A stretch of DNA of 64,000 nt from Brachyspira murdochii DSM 12563 (GTDB lineage Bacteria > Spirochaetota > Brachyspiria > Brachyspirales > Brachyspiraceae), in contig NC_014150.1 of assembly GCF_000092845.1 (NCBI RefSeq), forward strand, positions 1,354,919 through 1,418,918. The letters run 5' to 3'. The notes beneath the pieces were generated by a model. The model was not told where the DNA came from and ran no database searches. It saw only the letters and a program-made list of their open reading frames with translations. A program made the position numbers and the translations under genes. Numbering within the stretch: position 1 is the stretch's first letter; every line of letters begins with the position of its first letter. This document shows positions 35,789 to 44,836 of the stretch, piece by piece.

Positions 35789-36922
35789 ATGAAGAGAAAA
35801 ATTATATTATTATTATTTATACTATCATTATTTATTGTTTCCTGTCTGCCTAAGCCTTTAATAGTGCCTGCTAAGGTTGTTACAGAGATTACTCTGGGTA
35901 AGGATATAGGCGTTTACAGCAATGAGTTTGTAAATTTGGACAGCCCCAAAATATATAAAGTTGATAATGAATATTATTTCGGAGATTTTTATACAGTTAA
36001 AGATGATACTGTTTATGCTTTAGATGTATCTAATTCAAGAATGGTTATAGCTTCTGGAAGCAATGTAAGGTATTTTCCTTTGGAGTATAATAATCTTGAA
36101 ACTTCAAAAATATCTCTTATAGATTCTAATGCTAATATTTATATAACAGGCTACAATTTAAGATATGTAGGAGATATAGTAGTAAGCAATGTTATGATGA
36201 GTCTTCCATCTGAAAGTCCTACAACTGAGGGCGATGATGCTCCGCGTATAGAAACCTATACCGTTAAAGTAACTAATACTAATTATACTAAAGTAGGTTT
36301 TGTATCTTTAAATAAAATATCTTCAAATGGTAATACATTATACAGCATAGATACCGTTATTGATAACGAATACGAATCTTTAGTCAAACTAATAACATTA
36401 ACCAATCATAAATTTGCTCTTCTTAAAAGAGATAAAGATAAAGTTCCATTGCTAGATATATATGATATGAATACCGGAAAGATGGAAAAAAGATTTTCGC
36501 TTAAAGATGTTGAATACACTGATAAGGCAGCTATGTCTTACCGAGAAATAGTAGACTGCGTATATGTACCGGATAAAGAAGTTATAGCAATTCTTACTAT
36601 GAATATCGCAGAAGGTAAGCATCAGGAGGATATTATATACACATCAAAGCTGGATAATTTTAATCTTAAAGAAACATATAAAATACCAAACAGAGATAAC
36701 TCTCTTGCAGTAGGTATATCAAGTACTGGAAGAGTTACATATACAGGTATGGATAATGGAATGTATTTCTTTATACGTACTAATCCTTTTTTGTCGCAGA
36801 ATTACAGCAAGGAATATTTAGGTACTGACGGATTTAATAAGTTACGCGGAATACATATGTTTGATGATTCTATTTACGGCTTTATGCTAGAAGACGGCAT
36901 AATTAGATTTCAGAACTATTAA
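35789..36922 (+). CDS. Lipoprotein with propeller-like repeats, 377 aa
   Basis: The signal sequence ends in FIVSC (Cys19). The mature chain has repeated strand blocks resembling beta-propeller blades (VYALDVSNSRMVIASG, VPLLDIYDMNTGKMEKRF, LAVGISSTGRVTYTG, DGMYFF-like NGMYFF). No catalytic site is visible. Spirochaetes carry conserved lipoproteins of this general kind, but I cannot name a family with confidence. It may be co-transcribed with hldA. A hairpin terminator follows. Confidence 0.7.
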   Translation: MKRKIILLLFILSLFIVSCLPKPLIVPAKVVTEITLGKDIGVYSNEFVNLDSPKIYKVDNEYYFGDFYTVKDDTVYALDVSNSRMVIASGSNVRYFPLEYNNLETSKISLIDSNANIYITGYNLRYVGDIVVSNVMMSLPSESPTTEGDDAPRIETYTVKVTNTNYTKVGFVSLNKISSNGNTLYSIDTVIDNEYESLVKLITLTNHKFALLKRDKDKVPLLDIYDMNTGKMEKRFSLKDVEYTDKAAMSYREIVDCVYVPDKEVIAILTMNIAEGKHQEDIIYTSKLDNFNLKETYKIPNRDNSLAVGISSTGRVTYTGMDNGMYFFIRTNPFLSQNYSKEYLGTDGFNKLRGIHMFDDSIYGFMLEDGIIRFQNY

Positions 36923-37020
36923 TTATTATAATTATTTCAAAGCTAAATTAATTAGTATTAGCAATATTTTTATTGTTTTATTTTTTATAAAATTCTTAAT
37001 TTAGATTATTAAACAAAGAA

Positions 37021-37051
37021 AAAAGCATTACCTAAAACAGATAATGCTTTT
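37021..37051. terminator. Bidirectional terminator
   Basis: AAAAGCATTA and TAATGCTTTT form a perfect 10-bp stem. The minus-strand copy continues into a T-rich run, serving the symporter gene ending at 37076. Confidence 0.7.
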
Positions 37052-37075
37052 CTTAAATTTTGTATTTTATAATTT

Positions 37076-38470
37076 TTATATATTTTCTGATTCGCCTGAA
37101 GAGGTATTATTAGAATTAAATTTGTCCATATCCGCTTCTTTACATATTTTTCCAGTAACAGCAGCAGTAATCATACCATCATTAACATTAAGCATAGTTC
37201 TTCCCATATCGATAAGAGGCTCTATTCCCAAAAGTATAGCAACAAGCCCTACAGGAAAACCCAAAGCAGAAAGAGTTATCAAAGCAGCATTTGTAGCTCC
37301 TCCCCCCACTCCAGCAATACCGAAACTTCCTATAGCAATTATAACAACAGCTTTTATTAAAAATGATGGCTCAAGAGGATTAATACCTAAAGTAGGTGCT
37401 ATCATAGCAGCAACCATAGCAGGGTAAATACCAGCACAGCCATTTTGCCCTATAGTAACAGCTAGGGAAGCAGAAAGATTTGAGACGCCTTCGGATATTC
37501 CCATTTTTTCCTTTAATGTAGAAACTGTTAAAGGAAGTGTTCCGGCACTTGTTCTTGATGAGAAAGCAAAAGCTAAAACTGTAAAAGCCTTAGAATAATA
37601 TTTAATAGGATTATATCCAAATATAATAAGTATTATACTATGAACTATAAGCATTATTATAATAGCAACATAAGAAGCTAATAAAAATTGTCCTAATTGA
37701 GCAAATGCTTTTAAATCGCTTGCAGCCATAAATTTGGCCATAAGAGCAAGTACGCCGTAAGGAGTTAATTTCATAACAAATGCTACTATCTTCATCACAA
37801 CATCATGCAAAGCCTGCATCATTTTTTGAAAAAATTCAAATACTTCTAGCTTTTTCTTTCTAAGTCCCAAAGCTGCAGAACCTACCAATGCCGCAAAAAA
37901 TACAACAGAAAGTGTAGGAGATCCTCCCATACCAGCTAAAGCTGCAAAAGGATTTGTAGGTATTATTTCAAGTAATTGCTGAGGAACCGGTCTTGATGTG
38001 AATTGTTCTAATTTACCTTCATAATTAGAAGCTCCCTGAGATATATCGCCTACTATAGACTGAAGTTTTGAAGCATCAAGCCCAAAGCCTTTAGCTGTAA
38101 AAAATCCTACTAATGCTGATATAGCAGTTGTTACCATAAGAACAGCTATAATTATTAAAGTCATTTTTCCTACATTACTTCCGCCTTCTTTTATATTGAT
38201 AATAGCCATAGTAATAGATACAAATATCAAAGGCATAACAAGCATTTGAAGCAGTCTTACATATCCGTTTCCTACAACATTATACCAAATAATTGTTTGA
38301 TTAACTACTTCCATATCATAAACTTTTCTAAGTATAAAACCTAATATTAATCCAGCTGCCAAAGCTCCTAGTACTCTGTATGTGAAATTGACATGCTTTT
38401 TCTGCATTACATAAAGCACAGCAATTATAGCAAACAGCACAATGATATTAATTAAAACATAAAGTCCCAT
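37076..38470 (-). CDS. tcyP: Dicarboxylate/amino acid:cation symporter, TcyP-like cystine transporter
   Basis: 464 residues with the DAACS (GltP) fold. An N-terminal helix plus FTYRVLGALAAGLILGFILRKVYD resembles TcyP/YdjN. YVRLLQMLVMPLIFVSI and the re-entrant segments FSSRTSAGTLPLTVSTLKEKMG and IGQNGCAGIYPAMVAAM follow, with GGATNAALITLSALG near the end. The symbol reflects best resemblance; another amino-acid substrate is possible. AAGGAAG precedes ATG. A G-quadruplex block lies about 150 bp upstream. Confidence 0.8.
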   Translation of the reverse strand: MGLYVLINIIVLFAIIAVLYVMQKKHVNFTYRVLGALAAGLILGFILRKVYDMEVVNQTIIWYNVVGNGYVRLLQMLVMPLIFVSITMAIINIKEGGSNVGKMTLIIIAVLMVTTAISALVGFFTAKGFGLDASKLQSIVGDISQGASNYEGKLEQFTSRPVPQQLLEIIPTNPFAALAGMGGSPTLSVVFFAALVGSAALGLRKKKLEVFEFFQKMMQALHDVVMKIVAFVMKLTPYGVLALMAKFMAASDLKAFAQLGQFLLASYVAIIIMLIVHSIILIIFGYNPIKYYSKAFTVLAFAFSSRTSAGTLPLTVSTLKEKMGISEGVSNLSASLAVTIGQNGCAGIYPAMVAAMIAPTLGINPLEPSFLIKAVVIIAIGSFGIAGVGGGATNAALITLSALGFPVGLVAILLGIEPLIDMGRTMLNVNDGMITAAVTGKICKEADMDKFNSNNTSSGESENI

Positions 38471-38622
38471 ATATAATTACTTCCTTAAATAAATATTTTT
38501 TTAGAGCATATACTATAATATATATTTAAAAAAAATGATATATTTTTATCAGCAGTTTTATACACTTTCAATACAATAAATATTTATTGTCTCTATAAAA
38601 ATATTAATTAAACTTTATTCAT

Positions 38623-38649
38623 AATCTAATTAACCCGCCCGCCCGCCCC
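38623..38649 (-). repeat. G-quadruplex motif with conserved flank, copy 3
   Basis: Minus-strand GGGGCGGGCGGGCGGG is followed by TTAATTAGATT, matching the Rpn leader copies. No Rpn remnant was found next to it. It sits upstream of the tcyP-like gene, so it could be a solo leader or act on that gene. Confidence 0.75.
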
Positions 38650-38754
38650 AAAAGTATTAAAAACGATAATTTTTTATTAAGTATAAAATTCTTTTTTAAC
38701 AAAAAATATAAAATCACTAAATAATACCATAATATAGAAATTATAATGCATATG

Positions 38755-38790
38755 AAAAATCCCCGCCATTATAACATGACAGAGATTTTT
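38755..38790 (-). terminator. Rho-independent terminator
   Basis: On the minus strand AAAAATCTCTGTCA pairs with TGGCGGGGATTTTT (three G-U pairs), just after the symporter gene that ends at 38814. Confidence 0.65.
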
Positions 38791-38813
38791 ATTATTTGTT
38801 TTTTAATTTCTAT

Positions 38814-39989
38814 TTACTCATTCTTTTTAAATATTCCCTGAAGCATTAAAGCCAAAGCTCCGTCTCCTGTTACATTGCATGCAGTTCCGAAACTATCCTG
38901 CAAAGCAAATACCGCAAGTATCAAAGCTGTTCCATCATTATTAAAGCCCAAAACAGAAATAATTATACCCAAAGAAGCAACAACAGTTCCACCGGGTACA
39001 CCGGGAGCACCTACAGCAAATATACCAAGAAGTATTACAAACAATATCATAGTTCCTACAGCAGGCAAATGACCGTATAATATTTTTGATATAGTCATAA
39101 CAAAAAAAGTTTCTGTAAGCACAGAGCCGCATAAATGTATAGTTGAACCCATAGGTATAGCAAAGTTTACTATGTCTTTATCTAAAGCATCAGATTTATT
39201 TGCACATTTTAATGCCACTGGCAAAGTAGCAGCTGATGACATTGTACCTACTGCTGTAAGATATGCAGGTCCATAATGCTTGAATACTCTTGCAGGATTT
39301 TTTTTGGATATTATACCTGCTATAGAATATAATATAGTAAGCCATATAAAATGTCCTACTATAGCTATTAATATTACTATCAAAAATACAGGCACACTTT
39401 TTATAATAGTTCCTTCATATGCCAAAGTAGCAAAAGTACTTCCTATATAGAATGGAAGTATAGGAACTACAACTTTATTAACCAAAAATAACATTATATT
39501 ATTAAGTTCATCTAATAAGTTCTCAAAATATTTTGACTTAGTTTTTACAACAGCAACACCTCCGCATATAGCCAAAAATAAAGCTGTGATTACTGGAAAT
39601 ACCGGATTGATATCTAATTTAAATATTATTTCAGGCAATTCTCTTAATCCCTCAACATTTGAAGGTATATTCAAATTAGGAATGATAATATATCCGGCAA
39701 TAGTAGAAAATAAAGCAGCACCTACTGATGAAGTATAGGCAAGAGCAAGCATAACCCCAAGCATTTTATTAGCCTCACTTCCCATCCTGGTGATAGCAGG
39801 AGCAATAAATCCTAAAACTATCAAAGGCACCATAAATGATATTACCTGATTAAGCACATATTTAATAGACTGTATAACATTAATAATAGGAGCATTAGAA
39901 TATGTACCTATTATAATGCCTATTACTATACCTATGAATAATTTAATTAAAAGATAGTCTTTTTTTGATTTTTGTTCTAACTCTTCCAT
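38814..39989 (-). CDS. Dicarboxylate/amino acid:cation symporter
   Basis: 391 residues of the DAACS family. VLNQVISFMVPLIVLGFIAPAITRMG, the serine-rich re-entrant loop AVGTMSSAATLPVALKCA and FAIPMGSTIHLCGSV are visible, as is ALQDSFGTACNVTGDGA near the end with the Na+-site Asp and Asn. It is clearly diverged from the TcyP-like neighbour and closer to glutamate/serine-type carriers. It likely imports an acidic or neutral amino acid with sodium or protons. AAGGAT precedes ATG. Confidence 0.85.
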   Translation of the reverse strand: MEELEQKSKKDYLLIKLFIGIVIGIIIGTYSNAPIINVIQSIKYVLNQVISFMVPLIVLGFIAPAITRMGSEANKMLGVMLALAYTSSVGAALFSTIAGYIIIPNLNIPSNVEGLRELPEIIFKLDINPVFPVITALFLAICGGVAVVKTKSKYFENLLDELNNIMLFLVNKVVVPILPFYIGSTFATLAYEGTIIKSVPVFLIVILIAIVGHFIWLTILYSIAGIISKKNPARVFKHYGPAYLTAVGTMSSAATLPVALKCANKSDALDKDIVNFAIPMGSTIHLCGSVLTETFFVMTISKILYGHLPAVGTMILFVILLGIFAVGAPGVPGGTVVASLGIIISVLGFNNDGTALILAVFALQDSFGTACNVTGDGALALMLQGIFKKNE

Positions 39990-40088
39990 AAAAAATATTT
40001 ATCCTTGAATTTATTTTATAGTTATAGTATATGCAATTTGAAAGAGCTTTGCAAAAATATAATAATAATTTTATTAATTCTACAGAAA

Positions 40089-41258
40089 TTAGAATCTGGC
40101 ACTTAAATAAGGCATAGGGTTTTTATGGTCTCCGCCCACTCTTACCTCAAAATGACAGTGTATTCCAGTAGTACGGCCAGTATTTCCTATTAATGCTATT
40201 TTCTGACCGCGTTTAACTTTCTCGCCGTAATCTACTAACAATTTAGAATTATGCCCGTAAGCTGTCTGAAATCCATTAGCATGTGTAATAAGTACAAACC
40301 AGCCGTATCCGTTTCTCCAGCCTGAAAAAGTAACAGTACCATCAGCAACTGCTAATATAGGAGTTCCATAAGGACCTGCTATATCTACACCATAGTGATA
40401 GCTTTTCTCCTGATTAAAAGGAGAAAGTCTAGCTCCGAAACCGCTTGATATACGGCCGCCTCCTGCAACCGGCCAGCCTAATGGTATTTCTTTATGTATT
40501 CTAGGAGATACTTCCATAAATGCCAAAATATTTTTTTGATAGGCATCAACTTCTGTAAGCATTTTATTTATATTGGCAGATTCAGTATAATTAATATTAT
40601 TGTTGTTATTAAATGCAGATGCATCATTATAATCTATTGCATAAGATATTGTTCTCATAATATTATTATAGTCGGATAATGCCTTTGAAAATCTAGTTAA
40701 TGACTTTTTATAATCTTCTATAAGCGTATAAGTTTTAGCCTCTCTGGCAGAGAGAGTATTATAAAACTCTCTAGCCTGTTTCTGCTTATTATAGGCATCA
40801 TATCCGGTATATACTAATGATAAAAAAACAAAAGTTAAAAACATTATCATGAAATTATTGATAGGAAGTCTTACAGCATGTTCCTCATCATCATAAAATA
40901 TAAGTATGCTTCTTTCATGATTACCTTTTCTTTTTACTGCCTCTATAATTGAAGAAAAGAAATGCCTTATACCGTAAGTAGAATTATATATTTTTTGAAA
41001 TAGTCTTTTACTTCTATTAAACTTTACTTTGGATTTAGGTGCTTTATATCTTGCCGTTTTTAATTTTACATTTTTTTTATAGCTTATATCAAAATGGGAA
41101 GTTTTATCATTTATAGAATCATTAGATGTAGTTTTGAAATTACTGACGAACTTATTTGCAAGTCCTTTCACATCTTTTGAAGTTTCTTCCAAATAGTATT
41201 TATCCAACTGAGCATTAGATTTTTTTTCTTTTATTGTATTATCATCTGCTATTAAAAT
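40089..41258 (-). CDS. M23 family metallopeptidase (LytM-type endopeptidase)
   Basis: The C-terminal 125 residues are a peptidase M23 domain with the zinc ligands in HYGVDIAGPYGTP (HxxxD) and HCHFEVRVGG (HxH) and the GYGWFVLITHANGFQTAYGH block. An N-terminal basic region, one transmembrane helix and a helical stalk precede it. It cleaves peptidoglycan crosslinks at the envelope. No ATG fits: the first conventional start is TTG 41207 without ribosome site, whereas AAGGAGGAG (41271-41263), overlapping the ruvB stop, is six bases from an in-frame ATT at 41258. I propose ATT as start, giving 389 residues. Confidence 0.8.
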   Translation of the reverse strand: MLIADDNTIKEKKSNAQLDKYYLEETSKDVKGLANKFVSNFKTTSNDSINDKTSHFDISYKKNVKLKTARYKAPKSKVKFNRSKRLFQKIYNSTYGIRHFFSSIIEAVKRKGNHERSILIFYDDEEHAVRLPINNFMIMFLTFVFLSLVYTGYDAYNKQKQAREFYNTLSAREAKTYTLIEDYKKSLTRFSKALSDYNNIMRTISYAIDYNDASAFNNNNNINYTESANINKMLTEVDAYQKNILAFMEVSPRIHKEIPLGWPVAGGGRISSGFGARLSPFNQEKSYHYGVDIAGPYGTPILAVADGTVTFSGWRNGYGWFVLITHANGFQTAYGHNSKLLVDYGEKVKRGQKIALIGNTGRTTGIHCHFEVRVGGDHKNPMPYLSARF

Positions 41259-41269
41259 AATACTCCTCC

Positions 41270-42307
41270 TTAAAAATCATCAAACAATCCCTTATCTAAA
41301 TTATCGTCAAGTATTGATGAAAGATTTAAATATGAATAAGCCTTATTAGTTGCTACTCTTCCTTTAGGCGTTCTTTTTATAAATCCAGACTGTATCAAAT
41401 AAGGCTCTATAACGTCCTCTATAGTTTCTATCTGCTCGGATAAAGAAACTGAAAGAGTATCAACTCCTACAGGTCCGCCGTTATAGTGTTTAATAATAGT
41501 ATTTAAATAAAGTTTGTCAAGTGCCTCAAAACCATTTTTATCTATACCTAGTTTCTCTAAAGAATTACTGGCAAACTCTTCATCTATTTTTAAAACATCA
41601 TGTACTGTAGCAAAGTCAAAAACACGCCTTAAAAGCCTATTAACTATTCTAGGTGTGCCTCTTGACCTTGAAGCTATTGAAAGAGCTGCAGAATCCGTTA
41701 TATCTATATCCAAGAATTTGGAGCTTCTCTTTACTATATTTGCCAAATCTTCATTAGTGTAAAACTCAAGACGCTCTACTATTCCAAATCTGTCATAAAG
41801 AGGCGTACTTAATAAACCGCTTCTGGTTGTAGCTCCTATCAAAGTAAAATGAGGAAGTTTTACCCTAAAACTTTTGGCACTTGTACCTTCTCCAACTTTT
41901 ATGTCTACAAAAAAATCCTCCATAGCAGAGTAAAGCACCTCTTCTACAACAGTTCTAAGACGGTGTATCTCATCTATAAAAAGTATATCCTTCTCGCCCA
42001 AAGTTGTAAGTATAGATGCCAAATCCCCCGGGCGTTCTATTATGGGGGCTGATGTAGCTTTGATACTGCTTCCCATTTCATTTGCTATTATTTGAGCAAG
42101 TGTTGTTTTCCCAAGCCCCGGAGGACCGTAAAATAATATATGATCCAAAGAAACATCTCTTTTTAAGGCACTCTTTATAAAAACTTTTAATTTCGATTTT
42201 ATATTATTCTGACCCAAAAAATCATCAAAACCTTTGGGTCTTATAGAATTATTATCTTCCTTATCATAAGAAGTTTCTTCAGCATTAATTATACTTTCTT
42301 TATCCAT
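41270..42307 (-). CDS. ruvB: Holliday junction branch migration ATPase RuvB
   Basis: 345 residues. Walker A GPPGLGKT, Walker [10 protein letters not shown], sensor [17 protein letters not shown] and the C-terminal winged helix ([18 protein letters not shown]) are all present. It drives branch migration with RuvA. I start at ATG 42307; the upstream TTG at 42325 would add six residues before the AAAAGGG ribosome site. ruvA and ruvC are not in this window. The M23 gene follows and is probably translationally coupled. Confidence 0.95.
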   Translation of the reverse strand: MDKESIINAEETSYDKEDNNSIRPKGFDDFLGQNNIKSKLKVFIKSALKRDVSLDHILFYGPPGLGKTTLAQIIANEMGSSIKATSAPIIERPGDLASILTTLGEKDILFIDEIHRLRTVVEEVLYSAMEDFFVDIKVGEGTSAKSFRVKLPHFTLIGATTRSGLLSTPLYDRFGIVERLEFYTNEDLANIVKRSSKFLDIDITDSAALSIASRSRGTPRIVNRLLRRVFDFATVHDVLKIDEEFASNSLEKLGIDKNGFEALDKLYLNTIIKHYNGGPVGVDTLSVSLSEQIETIEDVIEPYLIQSGFIKRTPKGRVATNKAYSYLNLSSILDDNLDKGLFDDF

Positions 42308-42632
42308 AACCCTTTTACAATACAAAAATATAGCACTTATTATATACTAAAATCTATTAAATAACAAATTTATTTTATTTATGATTTTTAAAACTAATAA
42401 ACTTATAAAAAACAATTTTTAATAAATATTTATCATTCTTTATTTATTATAATAGAAATTTCTTATATAAAAATATAAAGATAACTAAATATCAATTTTA
42501 GTAAACTTAAAAAGTGTTAATATATGCTTAAACAATATAGTTTGTCAAAAATAAATTGTTTAAATTTAAAATATAAAGTTCTTGCAATACATTTACAAAA
42601 TATAATTATTTAGGTATAAACAAATAAAAATA

Positions 42633-44018
42633 TTACAGTATTTTTTCTTCCTGCATCTTCTTTAATTTTTTTATTTCTCTGCTTACCAATATTACAGTTA
42701 CTATCAAAGCAGCTCCGTCAGCAACAGGACCTGCATACATAACACCATCTATACCTAATATTCTAGGAAGTATTATAATAAGAGGAAGTAAAAATATTAT
42801 CTGCCTTGTCATAGATATAAAAGCACCCTTAAATGCCTTACCCAAAGAAGTAAAGAATGTTCCAGTTACTGGCTGAATACCGTTGATAACCATTAATGCC
42901 ATATATATACGCATATACTCTTCAGCAAAATGAAAATATAAATCGCTTCCGTCTCCGAATATTCCTACAATCTGTCTTGGAAATAATTGAAATAATAAAA
43001 AAGCTGTAAAAGCCATAATTGTAGTAATTGTTATAGTAAGCTTATATGTTTTTATAACTCTGTCATAATTTCTTGCCCCATAATTAAAACCTATTATAGG
43101 CTGGCTTCCCTGAGAAGTACCAATTATAAAAGCCATTACAAGCATATTAACCTTTGAAATAATACCGGCAACTGCCAAAGGTATATTGCCGCCGTATATA
43201 GAATTAGCACCGTAATAACTGAGTACATTATTCATTGTAATTTGTACTATCATCATTGCTAACTGATTAAAACCTGATGAGGAACCTAATGAAAATATTT
43301 TTAATATATTTTTAGGTTCAGCTAAAAAATTATCCCTCTCAAATTTTATGTGTTTGAATCTGAATAAATATCTGATAACTATAATAAAAGAAATAAACTG
43401 TCCTATGATAGTGGCAAGTGCAGCTCCAGACATACCCATATCAAATTTAAATATTAAAATGGGGTCTAATATCGTATTTATAACAGCACCCGCAAGTACA
43501 GACATCATAGAATACTGCGGACTTCCATCAGCTCTTATTATATGGCTCATCATTGTAGAAAATATAAAAGGGACAAATCCTAATGATGTTATATTTGTAT
43601 ATTCTACTGCATAAGGCAATACTTCTTGAGTAGAGCCGAACATTATCATAAAATTCTTATTAAAGACTTTAACTATTACTGTAAATACAAGTCCAAATAT
43701 TAGAGCTGATACAATAGTATTTCCTATAATTTTGGCGGCCTTTTTATTATCACCTTGACCTAATAATATGCTGTAAAATGAAGAACTGCCAAATCCATGA
43801 AACAATGCTATGGACATACAAATAATAGTAAGAGGAAATGCTATATTAGTAGCGGCATTGCCATTAATACCTACGCCTCTTCCTATAAATATTTGGTCTA
43901 CTATATTATAAAGAGAGCCTACAAGCATGGAAATAATACTTGGTGTGGCGTATTTAAATAAAAGTTTATATGGTTTCTCATAATAAAGCGGATTAGAAGT
44001 TACTGAATTATTATCCAT
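42633..44018 (-). CDS. MATE family efflux transporter
   Basis: 461 residues and twelve predicted helices in two halves. YATPSIISMLVGSLYNIVDQIFIGRGVG, IRADGSPQYSM and GTSQGSQPIIGFNYGA are typical of NorM/DinF-type MATE proteins. It exports cationic compounds using a sodium or proton gradient; substrate unknown. The 42308-42632 gap before it (at its 3' side) is plain AT-rich DNA. Its 5' side borders repeat cluster B. Confidence 0.9.
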   Translation of the reverse strand: MDNNSVTSNPLYYEKPYKLLFKYATPSIISMLVGSLYNIVDQIFIGRGVGINGNAATNIAFPLTIICMSIALFHGFGSSSFYSILLGQGDNKKAAKIIGNTIVSALIFGLVFTVIVKVFNKNFMIMFGSTQEVLPYAVEYTNITSLGFVPFIFSTMMSHIIRADGSPQYSMMSVLAGAVINTILDPILIFKFDMGMSGAALATIIGQFISFIIVIRYLFRFKHIKFERDNFLAEPKNILKIFSLGSSSGFNQLAMMIVQITMNNVLSYYGANSIYGGNIPLAVAGIISKVNMLVMAFIIGTSQGSQPIIGFNYGARNYDRVIKTYKLTITITTIMAFTAFLLFQLFPRQIVGIFGDGSDLYFHFAEEYMRIYMALMVINGIQPVTGTFFTSLGKAFKGAFISMTRQIIFLLPLIIILPRILGIDGVMYAGPVADGAALIVTVILVSREIKKLKKMQEEKIL

Positions 44019-44121
44019 AAAATTATCCCTATATACAATATTAATCTTTTAAGTATAATTTTATTTTATTATTTTTTCAAGCCATACATTTCAAACAATA
44101 AATTTTATTCTAAATCACGCC

Positions 44122-44821
44122 ATTTTAGATTTAAAAGCTTTATTTTTTTATATTGGACTTAATCAAATCTATAAGTCTATATTTCTTAAAGTGCACCCGC
44201 CCAAAGTACGATTTAAATTTTCAGTTTACTCTACGCACGGAGCATGAAATATTTATATATAATACGAATTAGAATTAATAATAAATTTATATGTAAAAAT
44301 GGATTAAACGTGCGTTGCAGAGCATTATAAATTTAAAAAGCACTTGGGTGGGCAGCTATAATAACAGTTAAAAATAAAAAAGATAAATCATTTAGAAATA
44401 ACAGATAATATTAAAAAATTTAAAGGGTGGGGAATGTAAATATATTTTAAAAATTTATTTTAATCCCCGCCCTTTTAGATTTAAAAGTTTTATTTTTTTA
44501 TATTGGACTTAATCAAATCTATAAGTCTATATTTCTTAAAGTGCACCCGCCCAAAGTACGATTTAAATTTTCAGTTTACTCTACGCACGGAGCATGAAAT
44601 ATTTATATATAATACGAATTAGAATTAATAATAAATTTATATGTAAAAATGGATTAAACGTGCGTTGCAGAGCATTATAAATTTAAAAAGCACTTGGGTG
44701 GGCAGCTATAATAACAGTTAAAAATAAAAAAGATAAATCATTTAGAAATAACAGATAATATTAAAAAATTTAAAGGGTGGGGAGTGAAAATAAATTTTTC
44801 AACTTTAATCCGCACCCTTGA
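44122..44821 (+). repeat. Intergenic repeat cluster B: near-exact 350-bp tandem duplication
   Basis: The block at 44122-44471 recurs at 44472-44821 with an exact 350-bp period; over the first 310 bp I see a single difference (44139). Each unit has CACCCGCCCAAAGTAC...TCTACGCACG paired with CGTGCGTTGCAGAG...CACTTGGGTGGGC (imperfect 48-bp arms around about 75 bp). A second hairpin, AAAGGGTGGGGA, has TCCCCGCCC as its partner. It occupies the 44019-44836 gap, with no gene seen. Confidence 0.85.
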
Positions 44822-44836
44822 TAGTTTATATCATCA

